DNA from: JAAZMI01 sp964603615
Lineage (GTDB): Bacteria; Bacillota; Dethiobacteria; DTU022; UBA8154
Direction of reading: 5' to 3'
Assembly: GCA_964603615.1 (NCBI GenBank)
Contig: CAZRVU010000060.1
Location: forward strand, 1-9,340
Length of the DNA: 9,340 nucleotides
Positions within the stretch are counted from its first letter, which is position 1, and the number at the start of each line of letters is the position of its first letter. Below the pieces are notes generated by a model, which ran no database searches, was not told the origin of the DNA, and worked only from the letters and a program-made list of their open reading frames with translations. The position numbers and the translations under genes are program-made. Shown one piece after another: positions 1 to 7,001 of the stretch.

Positions 1-103
1 ATGTTTGGTAAAGCTCGAAGGACAGCTCCGGGATGCGGTGCAGATCCCGGCGCCAGCTTACGATTTTCCCTTGTATTTTCAGTGCAGCGCTTTTAGTATC
101 CAT
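1..103 (-). CDS. M20-family amidohydrolase, N-terminal fragment (runs off left edge)
   Basis: Only the first 34 codons are in the window. Translation from the ATG at 103 gives MDTKSAALKIQGKIVSW followed by RRDLHRIPELSFELYQT. The W-R-R-D-L-H-x-x-P-E-L-S-F-E block is the N-terminal signature of M20/M40 amidohydrolases (N-acyl-amino-acid, hippurate or IAA-conjugate hydrolases), which are metal-dependent enzymes cleaving an amide bond to release an amino acid. The metal ligands lie downstream and cannot be seen, so the substrate is unknown. An AGGAAGG Shine-Dalgarno site lies at 116-122, 12 nt from the ATG, rather far. The reading frame is closed by TGA just upstream (about 125-127), so no upstream start is available. 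It follows the giant surface-protein gene by 137 bp on the same strand with no clear terminator between, so read-through transcription is possible. The family call is from recall of the motif. Confidence 0.8.
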   Translation of the reverse strand, partial: MDTKSAALKIQGKIVSWRRDLHRIPELSFELYQT

Positions 104-240
104 AGCGATATTATTCCTTCCTGGTCAATCCCCGCCAGACCTCGTTCCCCGGGGCCCGCCATCCTACCTGCCCCGCCTAGTTTTTTAATCAGGGGAATAT
201 CTGCCGGTGCAACACAATAGGCCACATAACACCCGCGTTC

Positions 241-3200
241 CTATTGAAGCAAATTTTTTCTAATTGTAATTTCCTTGTTATGCCCATCATAGTCTACCTT
301 TGCACCTAAATTTTCGCTCACAAAACGAAGGGGTACTAGTGTTCTCCCCGGCGGCAGAATTTCTGCTGGGCAATCCAGGAGCTTTTCGCTGTTGTTGACC
401 AGGACCCTAGCGGAATCAATCGTAAGGACAATAGTATTATGTGGATCCTTGACGATGACCTGCCTGTCTGCTTCCGCCCATGTTACCGCTACACCCATGG
501 CTTCAGCAATAAAGCGCACCGGCAGCATTGTTCTGTAGACCCCCGGCTTTATAAAAGGTTCAGTATCCAGAAGATGGCTTTCACCGTTTATCAAGGCTTT
601 TAATTGCCCGATGGTAAGTTTAATTTCTAATAGTCCGGCTGCGGACGTTGTCTCAGGCAGTTTTATCAGGGCAAAGGTGCTGAATTTATTCACAGTAAAG
701 TTTATGTTTAAAGGATTGCCGGCAGCGTCAAAGGCGATTGTTCCTGCTGTCACCTGTTTTTCGCCATCGCTGTGGGCGACAAAAATGCGCAGGGCATCAA
801 GAAAGACCTGCCGTTCGGCGGCAGCTTTGGGCATTTTAATTTCGGATAAGGGGATAGAAATGTTAGTTTTGCCTATTACCGCAGTGTGGACTACTACCGG
901 GGTTCCCAGAACCTCTGCCCCGGCGGCCCCGGTTATACCTGCCAGCTGCTCGCTAACCGTCCCTGCATCGCCGCTTTCCACTTGCATGGATAAACCCTGC
1001 CCGGCAGCAGTTATAGTCCGGACTAATTCTTTAGGTAACTCCAAGGTTACGCCGGGTGTATTTACGACAAGGTTCATTTCCCCAATACTTTCCAACACAG
1101 CCTTGGGTACAGAAACAGCAACAGCTGATGCTTTGGGGTCTTCAATTCTTATTTCTATGGAGCTGTTTCCTTCTTTTTTGGCTTTTTTGATCTGCTCTGC
1201 CGCTTCTTTTTTAACCATAAAAGATTCCACTATTCTGCCATCAGCCCCGGTTATAAATTCCCTGGCGACCGCTCCTGCCGCAACTACTGCAGTTTTCCCG
1301 GGCTCCGGCGCTTTTTTCTGGTCCTCCTGCGGGGGCGGGGGTGGCGCCGCAGGACCTCCGCCGACGCCTCCAGAAGGGGGCGGGGAAGGGACCCTGGAAA
1401 AGTTTGCTGTTAGTATGCGGTTTCCGGTTACAGCAAAGGTATAGGCTGTGCTATCACTTACAATGTTCCCGTCTTCTGTCCAATTGTCAAAATTATAGCC
1501 ACTATTGGGTGTTGCTATTACAGTAATAACATTTCCGTGTTCATAAATACCCTCACCTGTTACAATGCCCCCGGCTGTCGGACTGGCTGAAAGCTGTATT
1601 TTATAAAAAAGAGGGACATCAGCAAAATTTATTAAACTCAGAACCGGAAATTTTACATAACTACCCCCCAATTGCCCCTGACTGTTGTCCCCGGATGCCC
1701 ATACAGTTCCGTCATTTTTTAAGGCAACTAAAAAAGAGTCAACCAGGGCCATTTTTGTATCATTATAATCTGTAATTTTTAATGGCATTAGCTGGTTTTC
1801 CTTTTTGGCATTGCCCAGCTGCCCATATTCGTTCCACCCCCAAGCCCACATTGAACCATTGCTATCTAAAGCCACTGAATTACATCCAAATGCCATAATA
1901 TCTTTAATCATTACGTATTCAGGAAAAGCGTCTATTTTAAATGGACCAGATCCCGTTTCATTTGTCCCATTACCGAGTTGCCCATATTCGTTCCACCCCC
2001 AGGCCCACAACGTTCCATCTTGTTTCAGTGCTAAAATATGCCCTGTTCCAACCGAAATATCAGTTATATCTAATAGACCATTTATTTCAGTAGGAGTTAT
2101 GTTTATTTCTAAGTTGCTGCCAAACTCAATATTTGGTTTAACGCCCCAAATCCAAACTGTCCCATCATTTTTTAACGCTACAGTAAAATGCTGTTCTGCG
2201 TAAATATCTACAATATTTGTAAGGTTGGTTATTTTAAATGGAACGCTTGTGCTTTGTATAGACACATTTGGCGGTTCTCCGGGAACACAGTTGTTACCCC
2301 AAACCCATACTGTCCCATCGCTTTCCAGTGCTGCAGAATGACTAAAACTAGCTGAAACTTTTATTATGTCCGAAATACCTTCAACCTGTACGGGTTCGCT
2401 TTTATCTTCTGTTGTTCCATTCCCAAGCTGTCCCCCCCAGTTTGAACCCCAACCCCAAACTGTCCCATCATTTTTTAATGCTACTGTCCGCGTTGGTGTT
2501 GTTTCCAAAGTTTTTACATCGTTTAAACTTAAAACAGGGGCGGGAAATTTTCTTAGTGTTTTCGTTCCATCCCCAAGTTGACCATCGGAATTATCACCCC
2601 AACCCCAAACAGTTCCATCATTTTTTAGAGCCATACTGTGTCTTCCGTAAGCAAATATTTCTTTGATATCAGTTAATCCATGTACTTTTACCGGAATGGA
2701 CGAACCATCATTTGTCCCAATTCCTAACTGTCCCAAGGAGTTATTTCCCCAACCCCAAACGTTACCGTCACTATCTAAAGCTAATGTATGCCCATAGCCT
2801 TTGGCAATGCTAGTGATGCCACCTATTTGCATTACCTGCTTAGGGAGGGTAACCCCTTCGGTGTTCCCATCCCCGAGTTGCCCGTAAAAGTTCCAACCCC
2901 AGGAATAAAGGTTCCCATTACCTTCAAGTGCAAGTGTATGACGATCGCCTGCAGATACCGCAACTATGTTTTCTAAACCGTCTAATTTAACAGGCAGTAT
3001 TTGGTTTTCCCAAGTACCATTGCCTATTTGTCCATAGCTGTTATCTCCCCATAACCATACCGTACCATCTGATTTTAACGCAATAGTATGCGATTCAGCC
3101 GTTGAAACGTCTACTATATCCGATAAACCACACACTTGAACCGGAATGGAGCTGTTTTCCGTTGACCCATCCCCCAGTAAACCAAAACTTAAAATACCGT

Positions 3201-4890
3201 TGCTATTTTCACCCCAAGCCCATACCGCCCCATTTTTCTCAAGGGCCATAGTATGGAAGCCGCCTGCAGATACAGTAACAACGTTTGTCAGGTTCGGCAC
3301 CTGAATAGGCATTGTTTTATCTGCTTCAGTTCCGTCCCCCAACTGGCCATAAATATTTGATCCCCATGTCCATACTGTCCCATCATTTTTTACCGCTACT
3401 GAATGTAAATGACCAACTGAAACCATTTTAACATCAGATAAACCATCAACTTGGACAGGATTTGTTTTACCTTCTAATGTGCCATCCCCAAGTTGACCAC
3501 AGGAATTGTCACCCCAGGCCCATACTGTTCCATCATTCTTTACAGCTAAATGATGGCCTCCTACTGGATTACCCCCCGCTGCAACATATTTGACGCCACT
3601 TAGGGGCTCTATTGCAGTTAATTGGTTTTTGGCGTTGGTATAGCCACAGCCCCAAACAGAACCATCCTTTTTTACAACTAACGTTGTTGAAGTTCCAGCT
3701 GCTACTGATAAAATATCATTTACCTCTCCAACTTTAGAAGGCACGGGGTTCTTTTCGGTAGATCCATCCCCTAATTGCCCCCACCAGTTTCCTCCCCATG
3801 TCCACAAAGTGCCATCATCCCTGACTGCTACACTGTGCCCACCCCCTGCTGCAATCAGTGGCAAGTTGGTATCAACATCACCAGCTTCCATTTGGGGAAC
3901 ATGCTTTACAATGACACCATTGTCTACAAATTGTTGGATTAAATTCATAGTGTATGAGCCTTCATTAATATCCAGGTAGTTATTTGTTATTGCAAGTTCC
4001 TTTAACCGGGTCATATTTGATAAGGGGCTGATATCAGTAACGTTGTTACTGTTAAAAAAGAGATACTCTAAATTCGTTAACCCATTTAAAACATTAACAT
4101 CAGAAATTTTATTATGACAAAATCCAAGCCACCGTAAGTCAGTCATGTTTGCCAGGACATCAATATTGCTAATATCGTTGTTTCCGAAACTGAACGTTTG
4201 TAACTTCGTTAGGTTGGCAAGCACTCCTATATCGCTCACATTATTCATACTAAAATCCAAAAACCAAAGTTTTGTCATATTCGATAATGGGCTAATATCC
4301 CTAACTAGGTTGTTTTCAAAATGAAGCATTTCTAAATTTGTGAGTCTTGACAAAGGTGTAATATCGGTCACATTGCTACTTACAAAAGTAAGTTTTTGTA
4401 AACCAACTAAGTCCTGTAATGGAGTTAAGTCGTTTATTTCAAAACCACCCATTAACAACTCCTGTAGTGAAACCAAGCCTGATAGCGGAGTTAGACTATT
4501 TATGGGATTTGCCGCGATTGAAAGTGTAGTTAAATTGGTCAGGTGTTCTAAAGGACTGATATCATCTATTTTGTTGTTCCAGACGTTTAAATTTTGAAGG
4601 TTGATCGCATATTCTATCCCAGCTAAATTTTCAATACCGTTTTCACTAAGATCCAGCACGGTAATGGTCTCCATGTCAGCCTTTATAATATTCCCTGTCG
4701 GCTTATCTAAAACTGCTCTAACAGTTTGTTCCAGGTTGGTATCAGAAAAAGAAACCGTGAGGGCACCATGACTGACAACACCTGCATCAATAATCGTTGC
4801 AACATCTGTTGCAAGACCTTCCACTGAAAACACAGTAAAGAACAAAATATTTATAGCCAACACCACGAAAAGTTTAAGTCTGAAAATCAA
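241..4890 (-). CDS. Giant secreted LRR / RCC1-propeller / InlB-repeat / stalk-domain surface protein
   Basis: A 1549-residue modular exported protein. Residues 1-27 are a signal peptide (short basic start, hydrophobic core to about 20). Residues 45-76 resemble the cap of bacterial LRR proteins (SFSDTNLEQTVRAVL). Residues 77-296 are ten exact 22-residue internalin-type leucine-rich repeats (pattern N-x-I-x-D-I-x-P-L-x-x-L-T-N-L). Residues 344-1085 hold fifteen RCC1-type motifs (HxxALKNDGTVWxWGxNxxGQLGDGT). Residues 1096-1166 are an InlB-B-type repeat, 1167-1187 a Pro/Gly linker, 1195-1410 an Ala-rich domain I do not recognise, and 1424-1546 a copper-amine-oxidase N-terminal-like stalk domain (LPVRFIAEAMG, LVPLRFVSENLG). 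There are no SLH repeats and no LPXTG motif. The start is TTG at 4890, supported by AAGGAGG 8 nt upstream. LRRs and propellers are protein-binding scaffolds, so a cell-surface adhesion or recognition role is inferred; no catalytic motif is visible. It may be read together with the DUF3006 gene 137 bp upstream. Confidence 0.93.
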   Translation of the reverse strand: MIFRLKLFVVLAINILFFTVFSVEGLATDVATIIDAGVVSHGALTVSFSDTNLEQTVRAVLDKPTGNIIKADMETITVLDLSENGIENLAGIEYAINLQNLNVWNNKIDDISPLEHLTNLTTLSIAANPINSLTPLSGLVSLQELLMGGFEINDLTPLQDLVGLQKLTFVSSNVTDITPLSRLTNLEMLHFENNLVRDISPLSNMTKLWFLDFSMNNVSDIGVLANLTKLQTFSFGNNDISNIDVLANMTDLRWLGFCHNKISDVNVLNGLTNLEYLFFNSNNVTDISPLSNMTRLKELAITNNYLDINEGSYTMNLIQQFVDNGVIVKHVPQMEAGDVDTNLPLIAAGGGHSVAVRDDGTLWTWGGNWWGQLGDGSTEKNPVPSKVGEVNDILSVAAGTSTTLVVKKDGSVWGCGYTNAKNQLTAIEPLSGVKYVAAGGNPVGGHHLAVKNDGTVWAWGDNSCGQLGDGTLEGKTNPVQVDGLSDVKMVSVGHLHSVAVKNDGTVWTWGSNIYGQLGDGTEADKTMPIQVPNLTNVVTVSAGGFHTMALEKNGAVWAWGENSNGILSFGLLGDGSTENSSIPVQVCGLSDIVDVSTAESHTIALKSDGTVWLWGDNSYGQIGNGTWENQILPVKLDGLENIVAVSAGDRHTLALEGNGNLYSWGWNFYGQLGDGNTEGVTLPKQVMQIGGITSIAKGYGHTLALDSDGNVWGWGNNSLGQLGIGTNDGSSIPVKVHGLTDIKEIFAYGRHSMALKNDGTVWGWGDNSDGQLGDGTKTLRKFPAPVLSLNDVKTLETTPTRTVALKNDGTVWGWGSNWGGQLGNGTTEDKSEPVQVEGISDIIKVSASFSHSAALESDGTVWVWGNNCVPGEPPNVSIQSTSVPFKITNLTNIVDIYAEQHFTVALKNDGTVWIWGVKPNIEFGSNLEINITPTEINGLLDITDISVGTGHILALKQDGTLWAWGWNEYGQLGNGTNETGSGPFKIDAFPEYVMIKDIMAFGCNSVALDSNGSMWAWGWNEYGQLGNAKKENQLMPLKITDYNDTKMALVDSFLVALKNDGTVWASGDNSQGQLGGSYVKFPVLSLINFADVPLFYKIQLSASPTAGGIVTGEGIYEHGNVITVIATPNSGYNFDNWTEDGNIVSDSTAYTFAVTGNRILTANFSRVPSPPPSGGVGGGPAAPPPPPQEDQKKAPEPGKTAVVAAGAVAREFITGADGRIVESFMVKKEAAEQIKKAKKEGNSSIEIRIEDPKASAVAVSVPKAVLESIGEMNLVVNTPGVTLELPKELVRTITAAGQGLSMQVESGDAGTVSEQLAGITGAAGAEVLGTPVVVHTAVIGKTNISIPLSEIKMPKAAAERQVFLDALRIFVAHSDGEKQVTAGTIAFDAAGNPLNINFTVNKFSTFALIKLPETTSAAGLLEIKLTIGQLKALINGESHLLDTEPFIKPGVYRTMLPVRFIAEAMGVAVTWAEADRQVIVKDPHNTIVLTIDSARVLVNNSEKLLDCPAEILPPGRTLVPLRFVSENLGAKVDYDGHNKEITIRKNLLQ
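1636..3861 (-). repeat. Fifteen RCC1-type propeller repeats, period about 150-160 bp
   Basis: This part encodes residues 344-1085. The motifs begin near residues 352, 403, 446, 496, 546, 601, 651, 701, 751, 801, 851, 902, 951, 1004 and 1053, so the spacing is almost exactly 50 residues across the middle. Repeats 2, 11, 12 and 15 are degenerate (GQLG box lost, or WASG in place of WxWG). RCC1 propellers have seven blades, so two propellers plus one extra or shared motif is the simplest reading. Repeats 13 and 14 share a 31-bp DNA segment with one mismatch (1820-1850 and 1979-2009), which points to recent duplication. Confidence 0.85.
4003..4662 (-). repeat. Ten tandem 66-bp LRR-coding repeats
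   Basis: This stretch encodes residues 77-296, ten consecutive 22-residue leucine-rich repeats with no insertion or deletion, so the DNA period is exactly 66 bp. Examples are residues 99-120 (QNLNVWNNKIDDISPLEHLT, then NL) and 275-296 (EYLFFNSNNVTDISPLSNMT, then RL). The phase matches internalin LRRs. The repeats have diverged in nucleotide sequence, so this is an old expansion. Confidence 0.85.
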
Positions 4891-4898
4891 CTAATTTT

Positions 4899-4905
4899 CC
4901 TCCTT
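4899..4905 (-). promoter_or_regulatory. Shine-Dalgarno site fixing the TTG start of the giant gene
   Basis: The minus strand reads AAGGAGG followed by 8 nt (AAAATTAG) and then TTG ATT TTC. This near-perfect site decides in favour of the TTG at 4890, and the signal peptide begins exactly there. Confidence 0.85.
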
Positions 4906-4978
4906 CTTAATATTGTTCATTCATTCATCCACTATTTTTATTCAGTCGAACTTCAATCAAAGGGCAAAATAAAACCAA

Positions 4979-5006
4979 GCATTATTTATAGCTAGAATAT
5001 AGTCAA
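4979..5006 (-). promoter_or_regulatory. Weak candidate promoter upstream of the giant gene
   Basis: On the minus strand TTGACT (5001-5006) is followed after 16 nt by TAATGC (4979-4984), within an AT-rich stretch (TATAAATAATGC). The -35 box is good and the -10 box poor. If used, it would give the giant gene its own transcript with a leader of about 80 nt. The 5' part of the gap after DUF3006 shows no hairpin with a U tract, so read-through is equally possible. Confidence 0.2.
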
Positions 5007-5027
5007 ACAAATGGATCCTTTACCTTG

Positions 5028-5243
5028 TTATTTATTTTTGTTTTTCAGCTTTTCTAGCAGTCCATGAATTTTGGCTTCCTGTTTTTTGGTGCCTTCCGGG
5101 TCCAATTCAAAGCTCATCTGCAGCCAGCTGCCTTCACGGGCCCCTGCCGGAAGCAGCTGCCGGGGAATATTAATCTTTATTTCTTTCTCGCCGATAAAGA
5201 TCACGGCAAAATCGCCTTCAAAGCGGTCGATGACAGCTTTCAT
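5028..5243 (-). CDS. DUF3006-family small protein
   Basis: A 71-residue protein starting MKAVIDRFEGDFAVIFIGEK, the typical opening of DUF3006 proteins, followed by a short beta-rich body (INIPRQLLP, GSWLQMSFELD) and a charged Lys-rich tail (LLEKLKNKNK). The frame is open for 15 more codons upstream to a TTG at 5288, but that start has no ribosome-binding site, and family members begin at this Met. A weak site (AAAGG, about 10 nt upstream) precedes the ATG at 5243. There is no signal peptide, so it should be cytoplasmic. The biochemical function of the family is not established. It is commonly encoded beside ComEC-like metallo-beta-lactamase-fold proteins, and here too it follows one, after a 146-bp gap. 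It appears intact while its partner is truncated. Confidence 0.85.
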   Translation of the reverse strand: MKAVIDRFEGDFAVIFIGEKEIKINIPRQLLPAGAREGSWLQMSFELDPEGTKKQEAKIHGLLEKLKNKNK

Positions 5244-5356
5244 GTTTTTCGCCCTTTCTTTATTTTCTCGCAAACCCCCTGTGGCCAACTTTGGCTATAC
5301 TAGTACCTATTTTTGAACGCTTTGGGTTTTTTAGGGCCATTATTAATGTGCGTGTG

Positions 5357-5383
5357 GGAGCATTCTTTTAAAAGCCATGCTCC
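5357..5383 (-). repeat. Inverted repeat in the gap between the hydrolase and DUF3006 genes
   Basis: GGAGCAT (5357-5363) and ATGCTCC (5377-5383) form a perfect 7-bp stem around a 13-nt loop that itself contains the palindrome CTTTTAAAAG. It begins just after the hydrolase stop codon. Neither strand has a U tract next to it, so it is not a standard intrinsic terminator; an RNA-processing or stabilising hairpin is possible. Confidence 0.5.
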
Positions 5384-5389
5384 AGGGGG

Positions 5390-6034
5390 CTACGGCATCC
5401 CGGTAGTGCAGTTGTCCCCATCCGTTGTAATCACGACAGTCCCATCCAAATCCGTTCGGTAAACCCGGGCGCTGGCAGCGGCCAGTTTCTCCAGCGTTTC
5501 TGCGTGCGGGTGACCATAAGAATTGCCGGCACCGCACATGATAACCGCCACCTCCGGGCCCACGGCCTGCAGAAATTCTTTATTGGAGCTTGTCTGGCTG
5601 CCGTGGTGCCCCACCTTGAGGACGTTGCTTTTAAGCTTTGCGCTGTGTTGCAGCATCTCTGCTTCGGCTTCTTCCTCGGCGTCGCCGGCAAAGAGAAAGG
5701 CTGTTTCCCCGAAGGTCAGCCTGGCAACGATTGAAGCATTGTTGAGATGCCTGCTGGAAGGGGAAACGGGGTGCAGTATCTCCAAAGCGGCGCCGCCGCC
5801 CAGCTCCCGGCGCATGCCGGCGCGCCCCTCGGTGAAAGTAATATCTTTTTCATCAATCAAAGTCAGGTATTTTTCAAAGGTTTTTGTGGTGTGGGCAACG
5901 GCGGGATCGATTACTTCACCAACCGGGAAGTTTTCCAAGACGCTGATTAAGCCTCCAATGTGGTCTTCATGAGGATGGGTGGAGATGACAAGATCTATTT
6001 CCGTGATGCCGGCCTGCTTCAGGTAATCCACCAC
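5390..6034 (-). CDS. ComEC/Rec2-type metallo-beta-lactamase-fold hydrolase, N-terminally truncated
   Basis: From a GTG at 6034 this gives 214 residues. The metal-site motif is STHPHEDHIGG (His20, His22, Asp24, His25). Further ligands or conserved sites are Asp118 in LFAGD, His143-His144 in KVGHHGSQTSS, and the ComEC-type YGHPH at 173-177. This is the MBL domain found in ComEC and in stand-alone or lipoprotein relatives that hydrolyse nucleic acids or phosphodiesters. The frame stays clearly homologous upstream of the GTG: VDVAPGAVALIDGGPRTAGQ is encoded back to 6097, where TAA (6098-6100) closes it. Relatives normally carry a signal peptide or lipobox and a first strand ending in DVGQGD; both are missing here, and no Shine-Dalgarno site precedes the GTG. 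I therefore read it as a decapitated gene, probably non-functional although the metal site survives. DUF3006 follows on the same strand, the usual pairing. Confidence 0.85.
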   Translation of the reverse strand: MVDYLKQAGITEIDLVISTHPHEDHIGGLISVLENFPVGEVIDPAVAHTTKTFEKYLTLIDEKDITFTEGRAGMRRELGGGAALEILHPVSPSSRHLNNASIVARLTFGETAFLFAGDAEEEAEAEMLQHSAKLKSNVLKVGHHGSQTSSNKEFLQAVGPEVAVIMCGAGNSYGHPHAETLEKLAAASARVYRTDLDGTVVITTDGDNCTTGMP

Positions 6035-6097
6035 ACTCTGCCCGGCCGTCCGGGGGCCCCCGTCTATAAGGGCAACCGCACCCGGGGCAACATCTAC

Positions 6098-6379
6098 TTA
6101 AGCCAGAAGAAGAAACCCCCGCCTGGCTTTCCCGCATCCATTTAAATGCGGCTTGCAGCTCAAAACCCTGAATACCCCAGAAACCCTCCGGGACCGGCTG
6201 CGCCAAGGTGAGATCGTCCGCAAAGATTTCCACCCCCGGCGCAGCCGGGGTTCCGCCTTCGCCGGCCTCAGCCGGCAGGCCTTGCTGGAGCAGCTACCCA
6301 ACTGCAACTGTGTCCTTAATGATATCTTCGTCGAATTCCTAATTCAAGTTAGGAACGGTTTTTGACTTGAATTGACATA
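6098..6379 (-). other. Scrambled interval with an open minus-strand frame of unknown origin
   Basis: This stretch should contain the 5' end of the ComEC-like gene but does not encode its expected signal peptide or DVGQGD motif. One minus-strand frame is open from about 6293 leftward and reads LLQQGLPAEAGEGG, later GVEIFADDLTLAQPVPEG, then FWGIQGFELQAAFKWMRES. It has protein-like composition but I do not recognise it. The same frame carries a short coding-like run upstream (EFDEDIIKDTVAVG, 6297-6338), separated by a TAG at 6294-6296. No start codon with a ribosome-binding site is evident. I interpret it as remnants of one or more genes joined by deletion. A plus-strand open frame across the same bases (6153-6365) has no better support. 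Confidence 0.4.
6336..6373. repeat. Two overlapping, mutually exclusive inverted repeats
   Basis: AATTCAAGT (6341-6349) pairs with ACTTGAATT (6365-6373), a perfect 9-bp stem. TTCCTAA (6336-6342) pairs with TTAGGAA (6349-6355), a perfect 7-bp stem with a 6-nt loop. They share bases 6341-6342 and 6349, so only one can form fully. On the plus strand the second hairpin is followed by CGGTTTTTG, a weak terminator-like tract. They lie directly downstream of the Rpn-like fragment's stop codon. Confidence 0.5.
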
Positions 6380-6950
6380 CTAATTTAGGGCTTTGCGTAG
6401 CGCTTCTTCACTGTCGAAATCAAAGATATTTTCCAGTGCATTTTCCAATTGGGTGATATTGGTGTTTTTAAGGATCTGCTTTTCCAGTTCCGCACTGATG
6501 TTTCCCAATTTACGCCTTAATTGCCTGATCAAAGTTCCTTGCAGTGTAGTTAACTTGCCTTCTTCTCTGCCTTCTTCTCTGCCTCGCAAATGGTAAGAAG
6601 TAAGGATCTCTGTCATTTCTTTCACCTCCTGTGAGGGTAGTTCTTCAGCCAACTTCTGTTGAACGATTTCTTCTTCCGGCCATGTGAGCGGGGCATAGGT
6701 ATCAAAAAAGCCGATCAGAAACTGTTGCCTGGCCGGGTCTAAGCGCATGCGTAAGATCATCTTTAAGAACTCTATCTTCAGTTGTACTTTTTCCTCGTCT
6801 TTGTATTCCATGCAGGCGATCAGCGCTGCGGCAGCCGGGTTATCTTTTTTGAGGTAGTCCCTCCAGTTTTGCCGCCTGAGATGCAGTTGCAGAAAATTAA
6901 AGTCCAACACTTGGAGGAAAGGGAACGAAATTTTAAATGAATCTGGTTCT
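6380..6950 (-). pseudogene. Rpn-family (PD-(D/E)XK) nuclease/putative transposase, C-terminal fragment
   Basis: The frame encodes about 190 residues matching the C-terminal half of Rpn/YhgA-like recombination-promoting nucleases. It starts EPDSFKISFPFLQVLDFNFL, then LRRQNWRDYLKKDNPAAAAL, a helical segment (FLKMILRMRLDPARQQFLIG), the typical RGREEGREEGK charged hinge, and a C-terminal helical domain (LIRQLRRKLGNISAELEKQI). Full-length members have roughly 300 residues, with the catalytic PD-(D/E)XK half at the N-terminus; that half is absent here. A nominal GTG start at 6910 has no ribosome-binding site, and homology runs through it to about 6950. There it meets a run of nine A on the minus strand (T-run 6950-6958) and then AT-rich noncoding sequence with an in-frame TGA at 6986-6988. 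Without the nuclease half it should be inactive. The frame itself is otherwise intact to its TAG stop. Confidence 0.75.
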
Positions 6951-7001
6951 TTTTTTTTGATCCCATTTTTTATTTTAGCATATTTTCACTTTATTTGATA
7001 T

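Noticed and set aside
5..220. Plus-strand 71-codon frame at the left edge
   Set aside because: It is antisense to the clearly recognisable M20 amidohydrolase N-terminus and has no Shine-Dalgarno site.
611..2976. Several long plus-strand open frames (for example 611-1444, 1805-2203, 2366-2666)
   Set aside because: They lie antisense in the giant repeat-coding gene, have no ribosome-binding sites, and their repetitive peptides are the complements of the RCC1 and Ala/Pro-rich codons.
5244..5288. TTG at 5288 as the DUF3006 start
   Set aside because: The added 15 residues are not conserved in the family as I know it, and no ribosome-binding site precedes that codon.
5357..5383. Intrinsic terminator after the ComEC-like gene
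   Set aside because: The 7-bp stem is real, but neither strand has a U tract beside it.
6294..6296. Pyrrolysine-encoding TAG
   Set aside because: The flanking peptide is short and unrecognised, the region is otherwise broken, and no pylS/pylT is in the window.
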